Program-made: the position numbers and the translations under genes
Notes under the pieces: model-generated
Databases searched by the model: none
Told to the model about the DNA's origin: nothing
The model's input: the letters and a program-made list of their open reading frames with translations, nothing else
Part shown: in pieces, positions 34,732 to 46,375 of the stretch
Layout: every line of letters begins with the position of its first letter
Numbering within the stretch: position 1 is the stretch's first letter
Assembly (NCBI GenBank): GCA_016699895.1
Contig: CP064991.1
Span: 372,001-436,000 of the forward strand
DNA length: 64,000 nt
Direction: 5' to 3'
Source: Candidatus Saccharibacteria bacterium
Lineage (GTDB): Bacteria; Patescibacteriota; Saccharimonadia; Saccharimonadales; Saccharimonadaceae

Positions 34732-35991
34732 ATGAAATTGTTTCAAAAACCAAGTGATGACAACCAATACATAGTATCGTTAGATATTGGTACAGAATAT
34801 TCCAAAGCCCTCATTGCCAAGCTGAACGGCGATGACCTAGAGATTATCGGTGTTGGCCGCGCTAGACAAGAGGTCGGCAATATGTTTGGCGGCGCTATCG
34901 CTGATATTACCGGAGTAGTCAAAAACTGTGAGGCCGCGCTAGTCCAAGCTGAGGAGCAGGCTGGTGTCCAGGCGCGAAAAGTTATCATCGGTATCGCCGG
35001 TGAATTTGTCAAAGGTCTGACCTCGACGATCCACTACAAACGGCCTCAGCCAGAGCGCGAGCTCGACACAGCCGAGATGGAACTCATTATTAATAAAGTC
35101 CAGGAGCGCGCTGCTGTCAAGGCCCAGAAACAGATTGCTTTTGAGACTGGCAATCCAGAGGTTGAGGTGAAATTGGTCAACAGCGCTATCGTCAGCATTC
35201 ATATCGATGGCTACAAGGTTTCAAACCCAATTGGTTTTCAAGGTAAAGACGTCTCAATCCAAATCTATACTGCTTTTGCACCAATGGTTCATATTGGCGC
35301 TCTGGAACGTACAGCGAGCGAGCTCGATCTAGAGTTAGTGGCGGTTGCCGCCGAGCCGTTTGCAGTGGCTCGGGCCGTACTTGGTAATGATGCTAATTCG
35401 ACATTTACGGCCATCCTCTGCGACATCGGCGGTGGCTCGACAGATATTGCCGTTATCAACGACGGTGGTGTCGAAGGCACTAGGATGTTTGGCGTGGCTG
35501 GTCGATCGTTCACAAAAACCATCGCCAATGACCTCGGCGTTGGTTATGAGGCAGCAGAGAAATTAAAACTGAATATTGATGATCCAAAGATTAAACCAAC
35601 GGTGCGCGAGGTTATCGACGAGGCCGTCGACAAGACACTCGAGGTTTGGTTGAGCGGCGTCCAGCTAGCGCTCGGGGAATTTGATGCTATCGATCATCTG
35701 CCAAATAAAATACTGCTCTGTGGTGGTGGCTCTTCGCTCGAGAGTCTGCCGAAACTATTGCAACAATCTAGCTGGTACAAAGAATTGCCTTTCACGAGGA
35801 AACCAATCGTTCAACATATTAAGCCAACTGATGTCGTCGGCGTGATCGATACCACTGGTGATGTGACCGATCACACCATGATTACCGCCATGGGTCTCTT
35901 GCGCGTTGGATATGATACAATAAATGTCGATAGCAGTAGCGATGCCAAGGAAGGATTAAGAGATAAATTTAACAAGGTCCTACGAATATGA
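34732..35991 (+). CDS. FtsA/PilM-like actin-fold ATPase (419 aa)
   Basis: SLDIGTEYSKALIA is the phosphate-1 loop of the actin fold and CDIGGGSTDIAV phosphate-2. An inserted SHS2 domain (about 85-180, with IAGEFVKGLTSTIHY) is characteristic of FtsA and PilM. The last residues (GLRDKFNKVLRI) could form an amphipathic membrane-binding helix as in FtsA. Its partner may be the large membrane protein encoded directly downstream, whose start overlaps this stop. TATAAT (34718-34723) lies 8 nt before the ATG. Division (FtsA) and pilus assembly (PilM) are both possible; I favour the first. Confidence 0.8.
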   Translation: MKLFQKPSDDNQYIVSLDIGTEYSKALIAKLNGDDLEIIGVGRARQEVGNMFGGAIADITGVVKNCEAALVQAEEQAGVQARKVIIGIAGEFVKGLTSTIHYKRPQPERELDTAEMELIINKVQERAAVKAQKQIAFETGNPEVEVKLVNSAIVSIHIDGYKVSNPIGFQGKDVSIQIYTAFAPMVHIGALERTASELDLELVAVAAEPFAVARAVLGNDANSTFTAILCDIGGGSTDIAVINDGGVEGTRMFGVAGRSFTKTIANDLGVGYEAAEKLKLNIDDPKIKPTVREVIDEAVDKTLEVWLSGVQLALGEFDAIDHLPNKILLCGGGSSLESLPKLLQQSSWYKELPFTRKPIVQHIKPTDVVGVIDTTGDVTDHTMITAMGLLRVGYDTINVDSSSDAKEGLRDKFNKVLRI

Positions 35992-37793
35992 GTAGTAAAT
36001 TAGATAAATCAACCAAGGTAAATGTGAAGGTCGTTTCCAAGCCGTCGCCAAAAGGCAATCCGCCTAAACCTAGCGCGCCTAGCGTTAGTGCGTCCAAGAT
36101 CGCCGCAACCGATCAATTACAGGGTCGCGACACGATTTATATTGACATTGATGATGACGTGACCTCAATTATCGGCAAGATCAAATCATCTGAAAATACA
36201 GTTATCGCTCTAGTCCCGCCCAAGCGCACTGGCGCCCTGCAGAGCGTCGTTAATCTGAAATTATTGCAACAGGCTGCCAAAAACAATCGCAAAAAGGTCG
36301 CTCTGATAACGACTGACAATGTCCTGTCGTCGATGGCGTCGGCGCTCAGTATCCCGATCGCGCGCAATTTGACTAGTCAACCGAAATTATTAGAGGTCGA
36401 GGAACCCGAGATCGAAGAGGACAATTTCATTGACGGCAAAGACATTGCTGTCGGTGATCTCGCGAAAATGGGCAAAACGAGCCGCGCTAACACTGGCGAA
36501 GACAAAGAGATTTCCGCCGCAGTCAAGGCGATTGAGACTGATGACAAAATCAACGATGATTTGGATGCCGATGGCGAGCCAGATAGCAAACCGCAGCCAA
36601 AATCAAAGGAGAAAAAATCTCGCGTTATCCCTAATTTCGATACTTTCCGTAAAAAACTGATGATTTTTGGTGGTCTGGGACTGGCTTTTATCATTTTCCT
36701 CGTCTGGGCAATTTGGTTTGCGCCTGGCGGTACGATCACCATTAGCGCGAAAACCAGTTCAAAGGCCTACAAAGTCTCTGTTAACCTAGATCCAAATAGC
36801 TCCACCACTGTCGATAAGGCAATCATCCAGCCGGTCGTCAAACAGACCAAAAAGACTGAGACAGTTAGTTTTACGGCGACTGGCACAAAAGACATAGGTG
36901 ATAAAGCCACTGGAAAAGTGGTTATTCATAATGACTATTCGCTATCTAGTTTCACCTTGCCGGCAGGTACTGTCATAGCAACCAGCAGTGGCTTGCAGTA
37001 CACATTGTCGTCGTCTGTGGTTGTACCTTCTGTAACGGGCACTTTGTACAATCCGCAGACAGGTACGAGTAATCCCGTGACGGCGGTAGCCTCAAATATT
37101 GGCGAGAACTACAATGTTGAATCTGGTACGAAATTCTCTGTCTCGGGACAAAATTCAAAAGTCAAAGCTGAGGCCAAAGGTGATTTCACCGGCGGCACCA
37201 AAGAAACGGTCAAAGTCGTCCAGCAATCTGATCTCGACGCGGTCGTTGATACTCTAAGGGATCAGGCTGATTCCGAGAGTGTTAAATCTGATCTAGAGAG
37301 CCAAATGGGTAGCAACGTAACGGTGATAGACGATAGCTTTACGGCTAGTTATGCTGATGCTACGAGCAAACCAGCGGTAGGTGAACCGGCCTCGTCCGGC
37401 AGTGCGACAGCGACTATGGAGATTACCTACACCATGATTGGCATCACGACTAGCGATCTAGAAGCCCTAGCCGACAGCCAAGCGGGTGCTCTCGTCGAGG
37501 ATGAATCGAGTCAAAAAGTCTACGATAATGGTCTAAAGAATTTGAAATTCACGGGTTTTGCTGCGACAGATTCTGCCTATACGGTGATTGTGAATTCAAA
37601 TGCTAAAATTGGTCCGGTTATCGATGTAGCAGAGATCAAGGAACGGGCCGTCGGCAAGCGATCGGGTGAGATTGTGTCGGATATTGAGTCGATCTCGGGC
37701 GTGAGTAATGTTCAGGTGAAATTCTCACCATTCTGGGTTGGTAGTGTTTCTGACCAGAGCAAATTAAAGGTTGAATTCACCGTAGATGAATAG
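35988..37793 (+). CDS. Large single-pass membrane protein of unknown function (601 aa)
   Basis: A Lys/Pro-rich start leads to an alpha/beta cytoplasmic domain (about 45-135, with DTIYIDIDDDVTSIIGKI). An acidic linker and a basic stretch precede one transmembrane helix (about 226-245). The outer domain of about 350 residues is rich in Thr, Ser and Val (for example GDKATGKVVIHN and LPAGTVIATSSG) and resembles baseplate-J-like domains reported from other Patescibacteria. ATG overlaps the FtsA-like gene by 4 nt and the end overlaps ruvX by 8 nt. It could link the actin-like protein in the cytoplasm to the wall. Confidence 0.7.
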   Translation: MSSKLDKSTKVNVKVVSKPSPKGNPPKPSAPSVSASKIAATDQLQGRDTIYIDIDDDVTSIIGKIKSSENTVIALVPPKRTGALQSVVNLKLLQQAAKNNRKKVALITTDNVLSSMASALSIPIARNLTSQPKLLEVEEPEIEEDNFIDGKDIAVGDLAKMGKTSRANTGEDKEISAAVKAIETDDKINDDLDADGEPDSKPQPKSKEKKSRVIPNFDTFRKKLMIFGGLGLAFIIFLVWAIWFAPGGTITISAKTSSKAYKVSVNLDPNSSTTVDKAIIQPVVKQTKKTETVSFTATGTKDIGDKATGKVVIHNDYSLSSFTLPAGTVIATSSGLQYTLSSSVVVPSVTGTLYNPQTGTSNPVTAVASNIGENYNVESGTKFSVSGQNSKVKAEAKGDFTGGTKETVKVVQQSDLDAVVDTLRDQADSESVKSDLESQMGSNVTVIDDSFTASYADATSKPAVGEPASSGSATATMEITYTMIGITTSDLEALADSQAGALVEDESSQKVYDNGLKNLKFTGFAATDSAYTVIVNSNAKIGPVIDVAEIKERAVGKRSGEIVSDIESISGVSNVQVKFSPFWVGSVSDQSKLKVEFTVDE

Positions 37794-38223
37794 GGCGCAA
37801 GGGGTGGTGATCGGTTTAGATATCGGCACACGTCGTATTGGGGTGGCCCGTGGTGATCTGGCGGTTGGTATCGCGACGCCACTAGCTGCTATCGGCAACG
37901 ATGACGAGACGTTTGAGCAGCTAAAAAAGATAATTAGTCAGGAAAATACCCAAACTATTGTGGTCGGCCTGCCGCGCAATTCTCGCGGTGAGGAAACTGC
38001 CCAGTCTGAAATCTCGCGTCAATTTGCCGATCAGTTGAAACGCACTGTTGCGGCTGAGGTCGTATTGCAGGACGAGAGTGTGACCTCAGTTGAGGCGGAA
38101 CGGCGCTTGCGTGGACGTAAAGATTTCCGCGAAAGCATGCTACGCGATGGGACGCTCGATAGCGAGGCGGCTACACTGATATTAACGGATTATTTGGAAG
38201 AGGCGAGCCATGGGACCTATTAA
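37786..38223 (+). CDS. ruvX: RuvX/YqgF-type RNase H-fold nuclease (145 aa)
   Basis: VIGLDIGTRRIGVARGD is the first catalytic-Asp strand, VVGLPRNSRGEET the second conserved block and DESVTSVEAERRL the third; the final acidic residues lie near DSEAATLIL. YqgF proteins process 16S rRNA ends and may act as Holliday junction resolvases. The gene overlaps both neighbours. The order alaS...ruvX-mltG is conserved in many bacteria. Confidence 0.93.
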   Translation: MNRAQGVVIGLDIGTRRIGVARGDLAVGIATPLAAIGNDDETFEQLKKIISQENTQTIVVGLPRNSRGEETAQSEISRQFADQLKRTVAAEVVLQDESVTSVEAERRLRGRKDFRESMLRDGTLDSEAATLILTDYLEEASHGTY

Positions 38224-39457
38224 AAAGCCAGCTCCAAACAAGCTAGTCATAGAGAAACCGGTCGTAAAAAAACCAGCCCCGAAAAAACCGGTGCGGAAAA
38301 TCAAGCGTCGCCCTTCGTTTGATATAGCCAGGAACTTTATCGAAATGAACTTTGCCGTGTTGTTAGGCCCAGAGCTGACGCCAAAAGAGGCGAAAAAAGC
38401 CCAGAAAAAAGAGCGTAAACAGGAACGTCGCGCCACTCGCGAGAAACATCGCTTGCGCCGGGCTATTGTTTCAGGTATGGCTTTGATCGGACTCTGCGTG
38501 ATCGCGGCAGGTGCTTGGTGGATTACCTCGTTGTCGCCAGTCGATAGCAAAGACACCAGTGTGCGCACCTTTGTCGTTGATAAAGGCGCTTCGACCGAAG
38601 AGGTAGCGAACGCACTCCAAAAAGCCAAGTTCATCAGAAATGCGCTGGCCTATCGAATCTACGTCCGTCTCAACAATGTCACGATCCAGGCTGGCTCACA
38701 TAGCCTGAGCTCTAGTTATTCGATGTCTGAAATCGCTGAGAAATTAAAAACAGCCGACATTAGCGAGATCGATATTCAGGTGCCACCTGGATTAACGCTC
38801 AAGGGGCTTCGATCAACCTGGAAAAAGTACGGCTATACGGACGCCGATATCGATAAGGCCTATGCCGCCACCTACACCGGCAATATTCTGGCTACGCGAC
38901 CAGAGGGTGCGAGCCTAGAGGGCTACATTTATCCCGAAACGTACCGAGTTTATTCCAATGCGACGCTAGAAACCATCATTCAAAAGGCCATTGATCAGTT
39001 CGAGCTAGTAGCAGCTCAAAATGATTTGCAGGCTAGCTTTGCTGCACATAACCTAACTTTTTACCAGGGAGTTACGTTAGCATCTATTGTCACCAAAGAG
39101 GTTACTGGTTCGGAGGATCAAAAATTCGTGGCCGGAGTGTTCTATAATCGGCTCGCGAGTGGCATTAGTCTAGGCTCGGATGTGACATTCCATTATGCCT
39201 ACAAGCAGGGGCTCTGTAACGTCAATGGCCCGCTTTGCGACTCCACATATAATACACGGCTCTACTCGGGTTTGCCACCTGGACCGATCGCTAATCCAAC
39301 TCTATCGGCCTTGCAGGCGGCGGCAAACCCGGCTGAAACCGATTACTATTATTTCGTGGCTGGCGACGGTGCATATGCTGGAAAAACTTTCTTTGCGAAG
39401 ACGCTCGAAGAGCACAATGCTAATACTCGCAATTATTGCACAGAGAGCTGTAATTAA
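38210..39457 (+). CDS. mltG: Endolytic transglycosylase MltG (415 aa)
   Basis: MltG cuts growing glycan strands at the membrane. A long basic cytoplasmic N-terminus (about 1-85) is followed by a transmembrane helix (about 86-108), a LysM-like unit and the YceG catalytic domain. The catalytic Glu is in ASIVTKEV (about 296), followed by SDVTFHYA and YNTRLYSGLPPGPIANP, all family signatures. It overlaps ruvX by 14 nt. The N-terminal Lys/Pro-rich extension is longer than usual. Confidence 0.94.
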   Translation: MGPIKKPAPNKLVIEKPVVKKPAPKKPVRKIKRRPSFDIARNFIEMNFAVLLGPELTPKEAKKAQKKERKQERRATREKHRLRRAIVSGMALIGLCVIAAGAWWITSLSPVDSKDTSVRTFVVDKGASTEEVANALQKAKFIRNALAYRIYVRLNNVTIQAGSHSLSSSYSMSEIAEKLKTADISEIDIQVPPGLTLKGLRSTWKKYGYTDADIDKAYAATYTGNILATRPEGASLEGYIYPETYRVYSNATLETIIQKAIDQFELVAAQNDLQASFAAHNLTFYQGVTLASIVTKEVTGSEDQKFVAGVFYNRLASGISLGSDVTFHYAYKQGLCNVNGPLCDSTYNTRLYSGLPPGPIANPTLSALQAAANPAETDYYYFVAGDGAYAGKTFFAKTLEEHNANTRNYCTESCN

Positions 39458-39491
39458 CAGTAGTTAGCTTGACCATAATCTAATCATTTGC

Positions 39492-39497
39492 TATAAT
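39492..39497 (+). promoter_or_regulatory. -10 box upstream of the LysM-CHAP gene
   Basis: TATAAT stands in the gap after mltG. Transcription would begin near 39505, leaving about 160 nt before the LysM-CHAP reading frame. That stretch contains a 52-codon ORF and small hairpins (GGCG-GTAA-CGCC at 39637-39648; CTGGT/ACCAG around 39538-39552). Confidence 0.5.
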
Positions 39498-39510
39498 TAT
39501 AGAGCCGAAG

Positions 39511-39669
39511 GTGCAGTCAACAGATGGTCTGATTGTGCTGGTGGCCCACCAGTTGATTCGTTATGATAAGATAACAAGCGAGAAGGTCGATTCAACACAG
39601 ATGCAAATGGCATCAGAATCAGTTGGCGGCGGCTCGGCGGTAACGCCAGAGCGAGGAGAAAGTTATTAA
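39511..39669 (+). CDS. 52-codon ORF in the leader of the LysM-CHAP gene
   Basis: The GTG at 39511, 13 nt after TATAAT, opens a frame without stops to TAA at 39667-39669. It overlaps the front of the LysM-CHAP frame. The product (start MQSTDGLIVLVAHQLIRYDK) has no recognised family. It may be the true N-terminus of the LysM-CHAP protein, joined by a +1 shift at SYT/TAAT, an upstream coupling ORF, or an artefact of a single-base error. Confidence 0.35.
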   Translation: MQSTDGLIVLVAHQLIRYDKITSEKVDSTQMQMASESVGGGSAVTPERGESY

Positions 39670-40783
39670 TAAACTTCCACAATTTGCGAATTCGAAAAAG
39701 GCTAAACGCACTTCGTCGAAGAGCAAAACGAGTATAGCTGTTTATGCGGGTGCGCTATTGGTATTATTATTTTTAGCATATTCTGGTTATAAATCGCCTA
39801 GTGTCAAGGCTGACAAGAGTCAAACGAGTAGTTTGACTAGTTCAACTGCCGTCTCTGCGGCTAGCAATGTGACAACGGCAACTGTTGACGCTGTGCAGGC
39901 CGCCAATTTGGCCGCGAGTGTGGCTTCATCGGCTGATTTATCAGTGTCAGACAGTGTTTCGGAGCAATCAATCTCTGTGAGTACTAGTGCGGAATTGGAA
40001 CAGCATGAAACGGTCGCCATCAACAAGCCTCAGATTACCGATCCGACCGCCAAAGTCGATGCTATTACATCGTATTTAGCGGTCGAAGGCGATACCGTTC
40101 CTAGTATTGCCGCCAAGTTTGGTGTTTCTAGCCAGACTATTCGTTGGGCGAATAATTTAACTAATGATACAGTTGTGGCTGGTGCAACGGTAGTGATTCC
40201 AGCGACAGATGGTGCTATCTATACTGCCAGTACAGACATAGCGCTCAGTGATCTAGCTAGCAAATATGGATCTAGTGTCGATAGTATTATGGCCGCTAAT
40301 GGGCTCGACGGGTCAAGTATAACAGCCGGAACTAGAATTTTGATTCCAGGCGGCGTTTTGCCCGAAAATGAGCGACCCGGCTATAAGTCAACAGTTTCTA
40401 GATCTAGTGGCGTAGCACGACCTAGTACAACGTACGTACCGTATTCGGCCGGCAACCGCTATGCCTATGGCTACTGCACCTGGTATGCTTATAATCGTCG
40501 CGTCCAAATCGGACGACCGATCCCTAGTAACCTCGGCAATGCTAATACCTGGGATGATCGAGCCGCTGCGGCTGGTTATCTAGTTAACCGTACACCGGCT
40601 GCTGGAGCGGTATTCCAAACTGATTCTGGCTATGCTGGACACGTTGGTGTCGTCGAGCGCGTGAATCCAGACGGCAGCATTTTGGTATCAGAAATGAACT
40701 ATCACGGTGGGCCAGGTACCGGTTGGGGCAAGATCAGCACTCGTACGATTACCAATCCAGGCAACTACAAATATATTCACTAA
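39665..40783 (+). CDS. LysM-CHAP peptidoglycan hydrolase, start codon uncertain (372 aa from ATT)
   Basis: A transmembrane segment (TSIAVYAGALLVLLFLAYSGY, about residues 23-43), a Ser/Thr-rich spacer, two LysM domains (about 136-180 and 185-230) and a C-terminal CHAP domain make a wall-bound amidase or endopeptidase. CHAP Cys271 is in YGYCTWYAY and His326 in GHVGVVE. The first standard start, TTG at 39758, would cut the membrane helix in half. The frame is open back to 39644 and holds no ATG, GTG or TTG before that. ATT at 39665 has a GAGGAG site (39653-39658) 6 nt upstream, so I place the start there. Reinitiation or frameshift from the overlapping 52-codon ORF is the alternative. Confidence 0.75.
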   Translation: MNKLPQFANSKKAKRTSSKSKTSIAVYAGALLVLLFLAYSGYKSPSVKADKSQTSSLTSSTAVSAASNVTTATVDAVQAANLAASVASSADLSVSDSVSEQSISVSTSAELEQHETVAINKPQITDPTAKVDAITSYLAVEGDTVPSIAAKFGVSSQTIRWANNLTNDTVVAGATVVIPATDGAIYTASTDIALSDLASKYGSSVDSIMAANGLDGSSITAGTRILIPGGVLPENERPGYKSTVSRSSGVARPSTTYVPYSAGNRYAYGYCTWYAYNRRVQIGRPIPSNLGNANTWDDRAAAAGYLVNRTPAAGAVFQTDSGYAGHVGVVERVNPDGSILVSEMNYHGGPGTGWGKISTRTITNPGNYKYIH

Positions 40784-40798
40784 AATGTAGCATCATGA

Positions 40799-42127
<1,329 letters not shown>

Positions 42128-43546
42128 ATGGCTGGCACCTTTTTCTTTTACGATCTCGAAACGAGCGGATTATCAGCCCGCGATGATCGGATTATGCAAT
42201 TTGCTGGGCAGAGGACTAGTATGGATCTCCAGTCAATCGGTGATCCGGTTAATGTTATGGTGCGGCTATCTGATGATAGTTTACCATCACCCGAAGCATT
42301 GCTCGTGACAGGTATTACTCCGCAGCAGACGCTCGCTGACGGCTATAGTGAGGCGGAGTTTGCTCGGATGTTTACCGATGAAATCGCTATACCAAACACT
42401 ATCATGGTTGGCTACAACAGCGTACGGTTTGACGATGAATTTATGCGCCATACCTTGTGGCGTAATTTTTATGATCCATATGAATGGTCGTGGGCAGAGG
42501 GGCGATCGCGTTGGGATTTGCTCGATGTTGTCCGACTATTTCGAGCCTTGCGCCCCAGTGGTATTGAATGGCCAGTTGATAGTGAAGGTCGATCGGTGAA
42601 TCGACTAGAGCTGTTATCAAAGGTTAATAATTTGGAGCATACACACGCACACGATGCTCTGTCTGATGTCGAAGCTCTGATCGGTGTCGCCAAATTGTTG
42701 AAATCCAACCAACCGAAAATGTTTGATTACTTACTCGCGATGCGCGATAAAAAGGCGGTTGCTGAACTGGTTAATTTGGAAAACCCCGAACCTTTTATCT
42801 ATGCTAGTGGTCGTTATGATGGAAAATATGAAAAAACAACCGTAGCATTTCCGATTGCCCCGGGTAAAAAACCCGGTTCGGTCCTCGTCTATAATTTACG
42901 GTTTTCGCCGAATGATTACGTAGATCTCAGTGCTGAAGACATTATAAAACGCCTCAGTGCTAGTTACGAGGAGCGGCGAGCGGACGATTTTGTGCCAATT
43001 CCGGTCAAAGAGCTGATGTATAATCGCTGTCCAGCTGTCGCGAAAATCAGCGCTCTCGACCAGAGTTCGCAGCAACGCCTCGACCTTGATGTTGAGACAA
43101 TTACTAAACATCGTGATCAATTACTAGGGCATCGTGATCTGGTCGATAAGATTGCGGCCGCCTGGCAAAATCGACCAGATTTTCCAAAAAATGCTGATGT
43201 CGAGGGTCAACTCTATGATAGTTTTACTCCAGATGTCGATAAACCAAAAATAAACGCAATTCGTAATGCGACAGCCGAGACGCTGGCAGATTTTCATCCA
43301 AATTTTGTAGATGATAGACTATCTGAACTGTTGTTTCGATACAAAGCCAGGCAATTCCCGAGCAGTTTATCAGCAGACGAACGCATGGCCTGGGAACAGT
43401 TCAAAGCTGAAAAATTCCAACGCGAATTGCCTGATTACATGGCACGATTAGCGAAAATAGCTGCCGATACAACCGATTCGAACAAACAGTTCGTACTCGA
43501 AGAACTGCAATTATGGGTCGAATCAATTATGCCTGTTGACCTGTAA
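42128..43546 (+). CDS. sbcB: Exodeoxyribonuclease I (472 aa)
   Basis: ExoI degrades single-stranded DNA 3' to 5'. The DEDDh residues appear in FFYDLETSG (Asp9, Glu11), NSVRFDDEF and HDALSDVEA, followed by the ExoI SH3-like and helical C-terminal domains. The ATG immediately follows the obg stop, so the genes are coupled. The stop abuts that of the convergent LamG gene. Confidence 0.93.
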   Translation: MAGTFFFYDLETSGLSARDDRIMQFAGQRTSMDLQSIGDPVNVMVRLSDDSLPSPEALLVTGITPQQTLADGYSEAEFARMFTDEIAIPNTIMVGYNSVRFDDEFMRHTLWRNFYDPYEWSWAEGRSRWDLLDVVRLFRALRPSGIEWPVDSEGRSVNRLELLSKVNNLEHTHAHDALSDVEALIGVAKLLKSNQPKMFDYLLAMRDKKAVAELVNLENPEPFIYASGRYDGKYEKTTVAFPIAPGKKPGSVLVYNLRFSPNDYVDLSAEDIIKRLSASYEERRADDFVPIPVKELMYNRCPAVAKISALDQSSQQRLDLDVETITKHRDQLLGHRDLVDKIAAAWQNRPDFPKNADVEGQLYDSFTPDVDKPKINAIRNATAETLADFHPNFVDDRLSELLFRYKARQFPSSLSADERMAWEQFKAEKFQRELPDYMARLAKIAADTTDSNKQFVLEELQLWVESIMPVDL

Positions 43547-46375
43547 CTACAATGGTCGCACCACAACGTCAGACCAATAGTTGCGGCTTTGGTACGGCGG
43601 CTGATCGGGGGCGTGGATAGTAGCTTCGGCAGAGTAGTTGCCTTGTTGGTTGTTGGTGGCGATATCTTGATATGGCAGCGTCAGTGGTCCGCGCGTAACG
43701 AGTGCATTGCCGGCAAAATAGCTACCCGTTGCCGAGAAATGTCCCTGCGGATGGAAGATACCCACGCGGTAGACGCCCGGTGTTAGTAGGATGGGCGCCG
43801 ACAGATTGCCGTACAGCCAAGTATTGGCGGTGCTACTGCCTGGTATCTCGACTGGCGCAACAAGCTGTGGCGTCCAGTTACCGCCATCTTGTTTCCAGAC
43901 ATTGGCGGTGCGCGTCGATAGGTCCGGCGTGCCGGTGCCTTGCCACCAGCGAATCGCGAGTAACTCACAGTTATCTACTACATTAAATTCCGTTCCTAGT
44001 GTGTACGCGTCGGATTCTTGTAGGACCATGATGGAATTCTCGGGCGTATCCAGTAGCGTTGCCGTGTTGTCAACGCGGTTCATTTCGTTTTTGATCTGGC
44101 TCCCGGTAAGCTTGCCGTGAAATAATTTTGGCATTGATACGTAGGTAGCAGCAGCACCACCATTAAGATCCGGGATTCTGCCTGATGCCCATGGGTAGTC
44201 TTCCCACGCGACCCCACCCGAAGAACGATCGTTCACCTCTGATGAATACAGTTCGCCGTTGACATAAAATGCCCAGCCATCATCACCGTCATACAGGGCA
44301 AAATGCGTCCAGACGCCAACGGGCAGCACCCCGGGCTCATCGTTATAATTCAGATGATCTTTCCAGCGGGCAACGCGAAATATATTTGAAGCCCCATTGT
44401 TCGTGCCCCCTCCGCAGGAGATGCCGCTACGCGTACTATTGCCGGCGCGTGATTTTGTGAAAGCGCCAAACGGTGAGCCCGCCACGTCGGAGCGCGCCCA
44501 CACCATCGACGTAAAGCCTTGGGTTGTTGGTTCGAGGCCGGTGCGCCCATATTGGATACTATAGCCGCTTGCAGGAAACGCGACGGCGCGCGATCCGGCG
44601 AGCGGACCATCGACATAGGTCGGCGTCCACGGCTGATCGTCTGGCATCAGCGCGACTGCATCGTGCTCATTACCCGAGACGTCTACGAGTGAATCGGTGA
44701 GCGGCCATGATCCGAGCAGTACCGGCTGTGCGCTTGCGCCCTCGACCGGTGTGTTCATGTATTCGGCAACCTGATCTGAAGTGAGCGCAACATCGAAAAA
44801 CCGAACATTGTCCACAATTCCATTTAGAACACGCATTGGTCCTCCGCCAGCGTAGGGATGTGGCATTCCGCCAAGCATCACCGTTGTCATAGGCCACAGA
44901 CTCGTTAGGGAAGGGCGAGAATCAACCACTATTCCATCGCAGTAAACAACCACACCGTTTGTTGACCAGGTAAATGCGTAGTGATGATCGGTTGTATCAG
45001 TCGAGTTAACGGACGTCTCTCCACCGACAAAGTTACCTGAACTGCCACCATCGTATATGTTCCAAGAAATCTTTCCGCCCGAGGCCTGCCAATCTGCACC
45101 TTGAAACGCTCCGTCAGTATAGTTTGCGCTCGCAGTGCCAATCAGCGCTTCATCTATCGGAGGTGACGCGAATCGAGCGGTACACATAATCGTCCCGGCC
45201 ACGGGCTGTGAGCTATAAATTGCATTGGTAGATGTGACAAAATTTCCCGTCATGCCGCCAGCTGTCCAAGCAGTACTTGCGACAGCCAGTGTGTGCCCGT
45301 TTCCAGATGAATCAAGCGCTGTCGAACCTACGCCTTCATCGAACGCATAGGCCGCGACCGGCTCGGGCAAAGTTGGCGTAACCGGTTCGCTACTCAGTGT
45401 GACTGTCCAGCCATGGGCGCGTAGCCAGGCGATATCGCTGATGACGGCGCTACTCGGCGTCGCGCTGCCGCTTAGATCAAGTTGGCCGCCACTTGTGGCG
45501 ACACTGCGAATCGAAGAAATAATCCGATCGACCGATGCTTGGTCGTACGCATTGCCATGCAGTGGCACTGAGCGAATGACGGGACTCACAGCGCCTGTCG
45601 CCATGGCGCTTTGACCGTTACCCCATGCCCAATATTCTTCTATGAGGGGTAATTGCCCGAGTGAATATTGCCCGACGGTAGTTTGATCGCGGATACAGTA
45701 GTGGTATAGCACATCCATTGGACCATCAAGCGGCACAAACGTTAGGCTGCCACCATTATGTGTCTGGTTAGCGGCGCGCAGATCGCGCAGCGTGTGACGC
45801 ACGGGGTTTAGGTCGAGGCTGCTACACCAGGTTTGCTCTAGGCATAGGCGAATCAAACTTGTGCAGCCTGTCAAATCGACACTTTGCACGCGTGACACGA
45901 AGCACTCGATATATTCTAGGTGCGCCAGACCGCTAAAATCAACATGCCCAGTCAGCTGTGTGCTGGCCGCCATAAATCGTACGAGGTTTGGGAGATATGA
46001 CAGGCCGGACACTCCTGTGACATCAGTGGCGGCTTTGTTGTAGCTGGCTCCGATGTTGTACCTCCCGGCGTCGTCATTGCTGTTGAAGCCGAGATTGACT
46101 GTTGCTATATCGTCGTAATTGCTACATCGCATATGGATCACTGTTTCCCCAGTGATAGAGGGCGTGAGCCCGCTAGCGAGGAGATTACCGGTAGCGTCGA
46201 GCCATTCGACCGTGGCGGTTGAGCCGCTGGCGAGTTGAATCGTCGGTGCAAATGTGCCACCAGAAGTGGTAAATACCACGAGCCCGGCATCTGGTGGTGT
46301 CGGGTCGTAGATCAGTCGACTGTCACCATACCATATTGAGGGCTGGGTGCCATTGCCAAACCACGGTTTGGTCAC
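43547..46375 (-). CDS. LamG-domain surface or tail-fibre-like protein (942 aa)
   Basis: The N-terminal part (about 1-330) has leucine-rich-repeat-like spacing ([39 protein letters not shown]). Two concanavalin/LamG domains follow, starting near [11 protein letters not shown] (about 342) and [11 protein letters not shown] (about 553), and a beta-rich C-terminus begins near 780. No signal peptide or membrane helix is visible, although such domains normally act outside cells. The GTG overlaps the stop of the collagen-like gene (GTGA), so the two are one operon. Adhesin, exported surface protein or phage-tail-like fibre are all possible. Confidence 0.75.
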   Translation of the reverse strand: MTKPWFGNGTQPSIWYGDSRLIYDPTPPDAGLVVFTTSGGTFAPTIQLASGSTATVEWLDATGNLLASGLTPSITGETVIHMRCSNYDDIATVNLGFNSNDDAGRYNIGASYNKAATDVTGVSGLSYLPNLVRFMAASTQLTGHVDFSGLAHLEYIECFVSRVQSVDLTGCTSLIRLCLEQTWCSSLDLNPVRHTLRDLRAANQTHNGGSLTFVPLDGPMDVLYHYCIRDQTTVGQYSLGQLPLIEEYWAWGNGQSAMATGAVSPVIRSVPLHGNAYDQASVDRIISSIRSVATSGGQLDLSGSATPSSAVISDIAWLRAHGWTVTLSSEPVTPTLPEPVAAYAFDEGVGSTALDSSGNGHTLAVASTAWTAGGMTGNFVTSTNAIYSSQPVAGTIMCTARFASPPIDEALIGTASANYTDGAFQGADWQASGGKISWNIYDGGSSGNFVGGETSVNSTDTTDHHYAFTWSTNGVVVYCDGIVVDSRPSLTSLWPMTTVMLGGMPHPYAGGGPMRVLNGIVDNVRFFDVALTSDQVAEYMNTPVEGASAQPVLLGSWPLTDSLVDVSGNEHDAVALMPDDQPWTPTYVDGPLAGSRAVAFPASGYSIQYGRTGLEPTTQGFTSMVWARSDVAGSPFGAFTKSRAGNSTRSGISCGGGTNNGASNIFRVARWKDHLNYNDEPGVLPVGVWTHFALYDGDDGWAFYVNGELYSSEVNDRSSGGVAWEDYPWASGRIPDLNGGAAATYVSMPKLFHGKLTGSQIKNEMNRVDNTATLLDTPENSIMVLQESDAYTLGTEFNVVDNCELLAIRWWQGTGTPDLSTRTANVWKQDGGNWTPQLVAPVEIPGSSTANTWLYGNLSAPILLTPGVYRVGIFHPQGHFSATGSYFAGNALVTRGPLTLPYQDIATNNQQGNYSAEATIHAPDQPPYQSRNYWSDVVVRPL

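Noticed and set aside
39500..39664. c-di-AMP (ydaO-type) riboswitch in the leader of the LysM-CHAP gene
   Set aside because: The gene class and leader length would fit, but the hallmark conserved blocks such as the CCGAA...GUCAGCUAACC string are absent, and the region is an open 52-codon frame.
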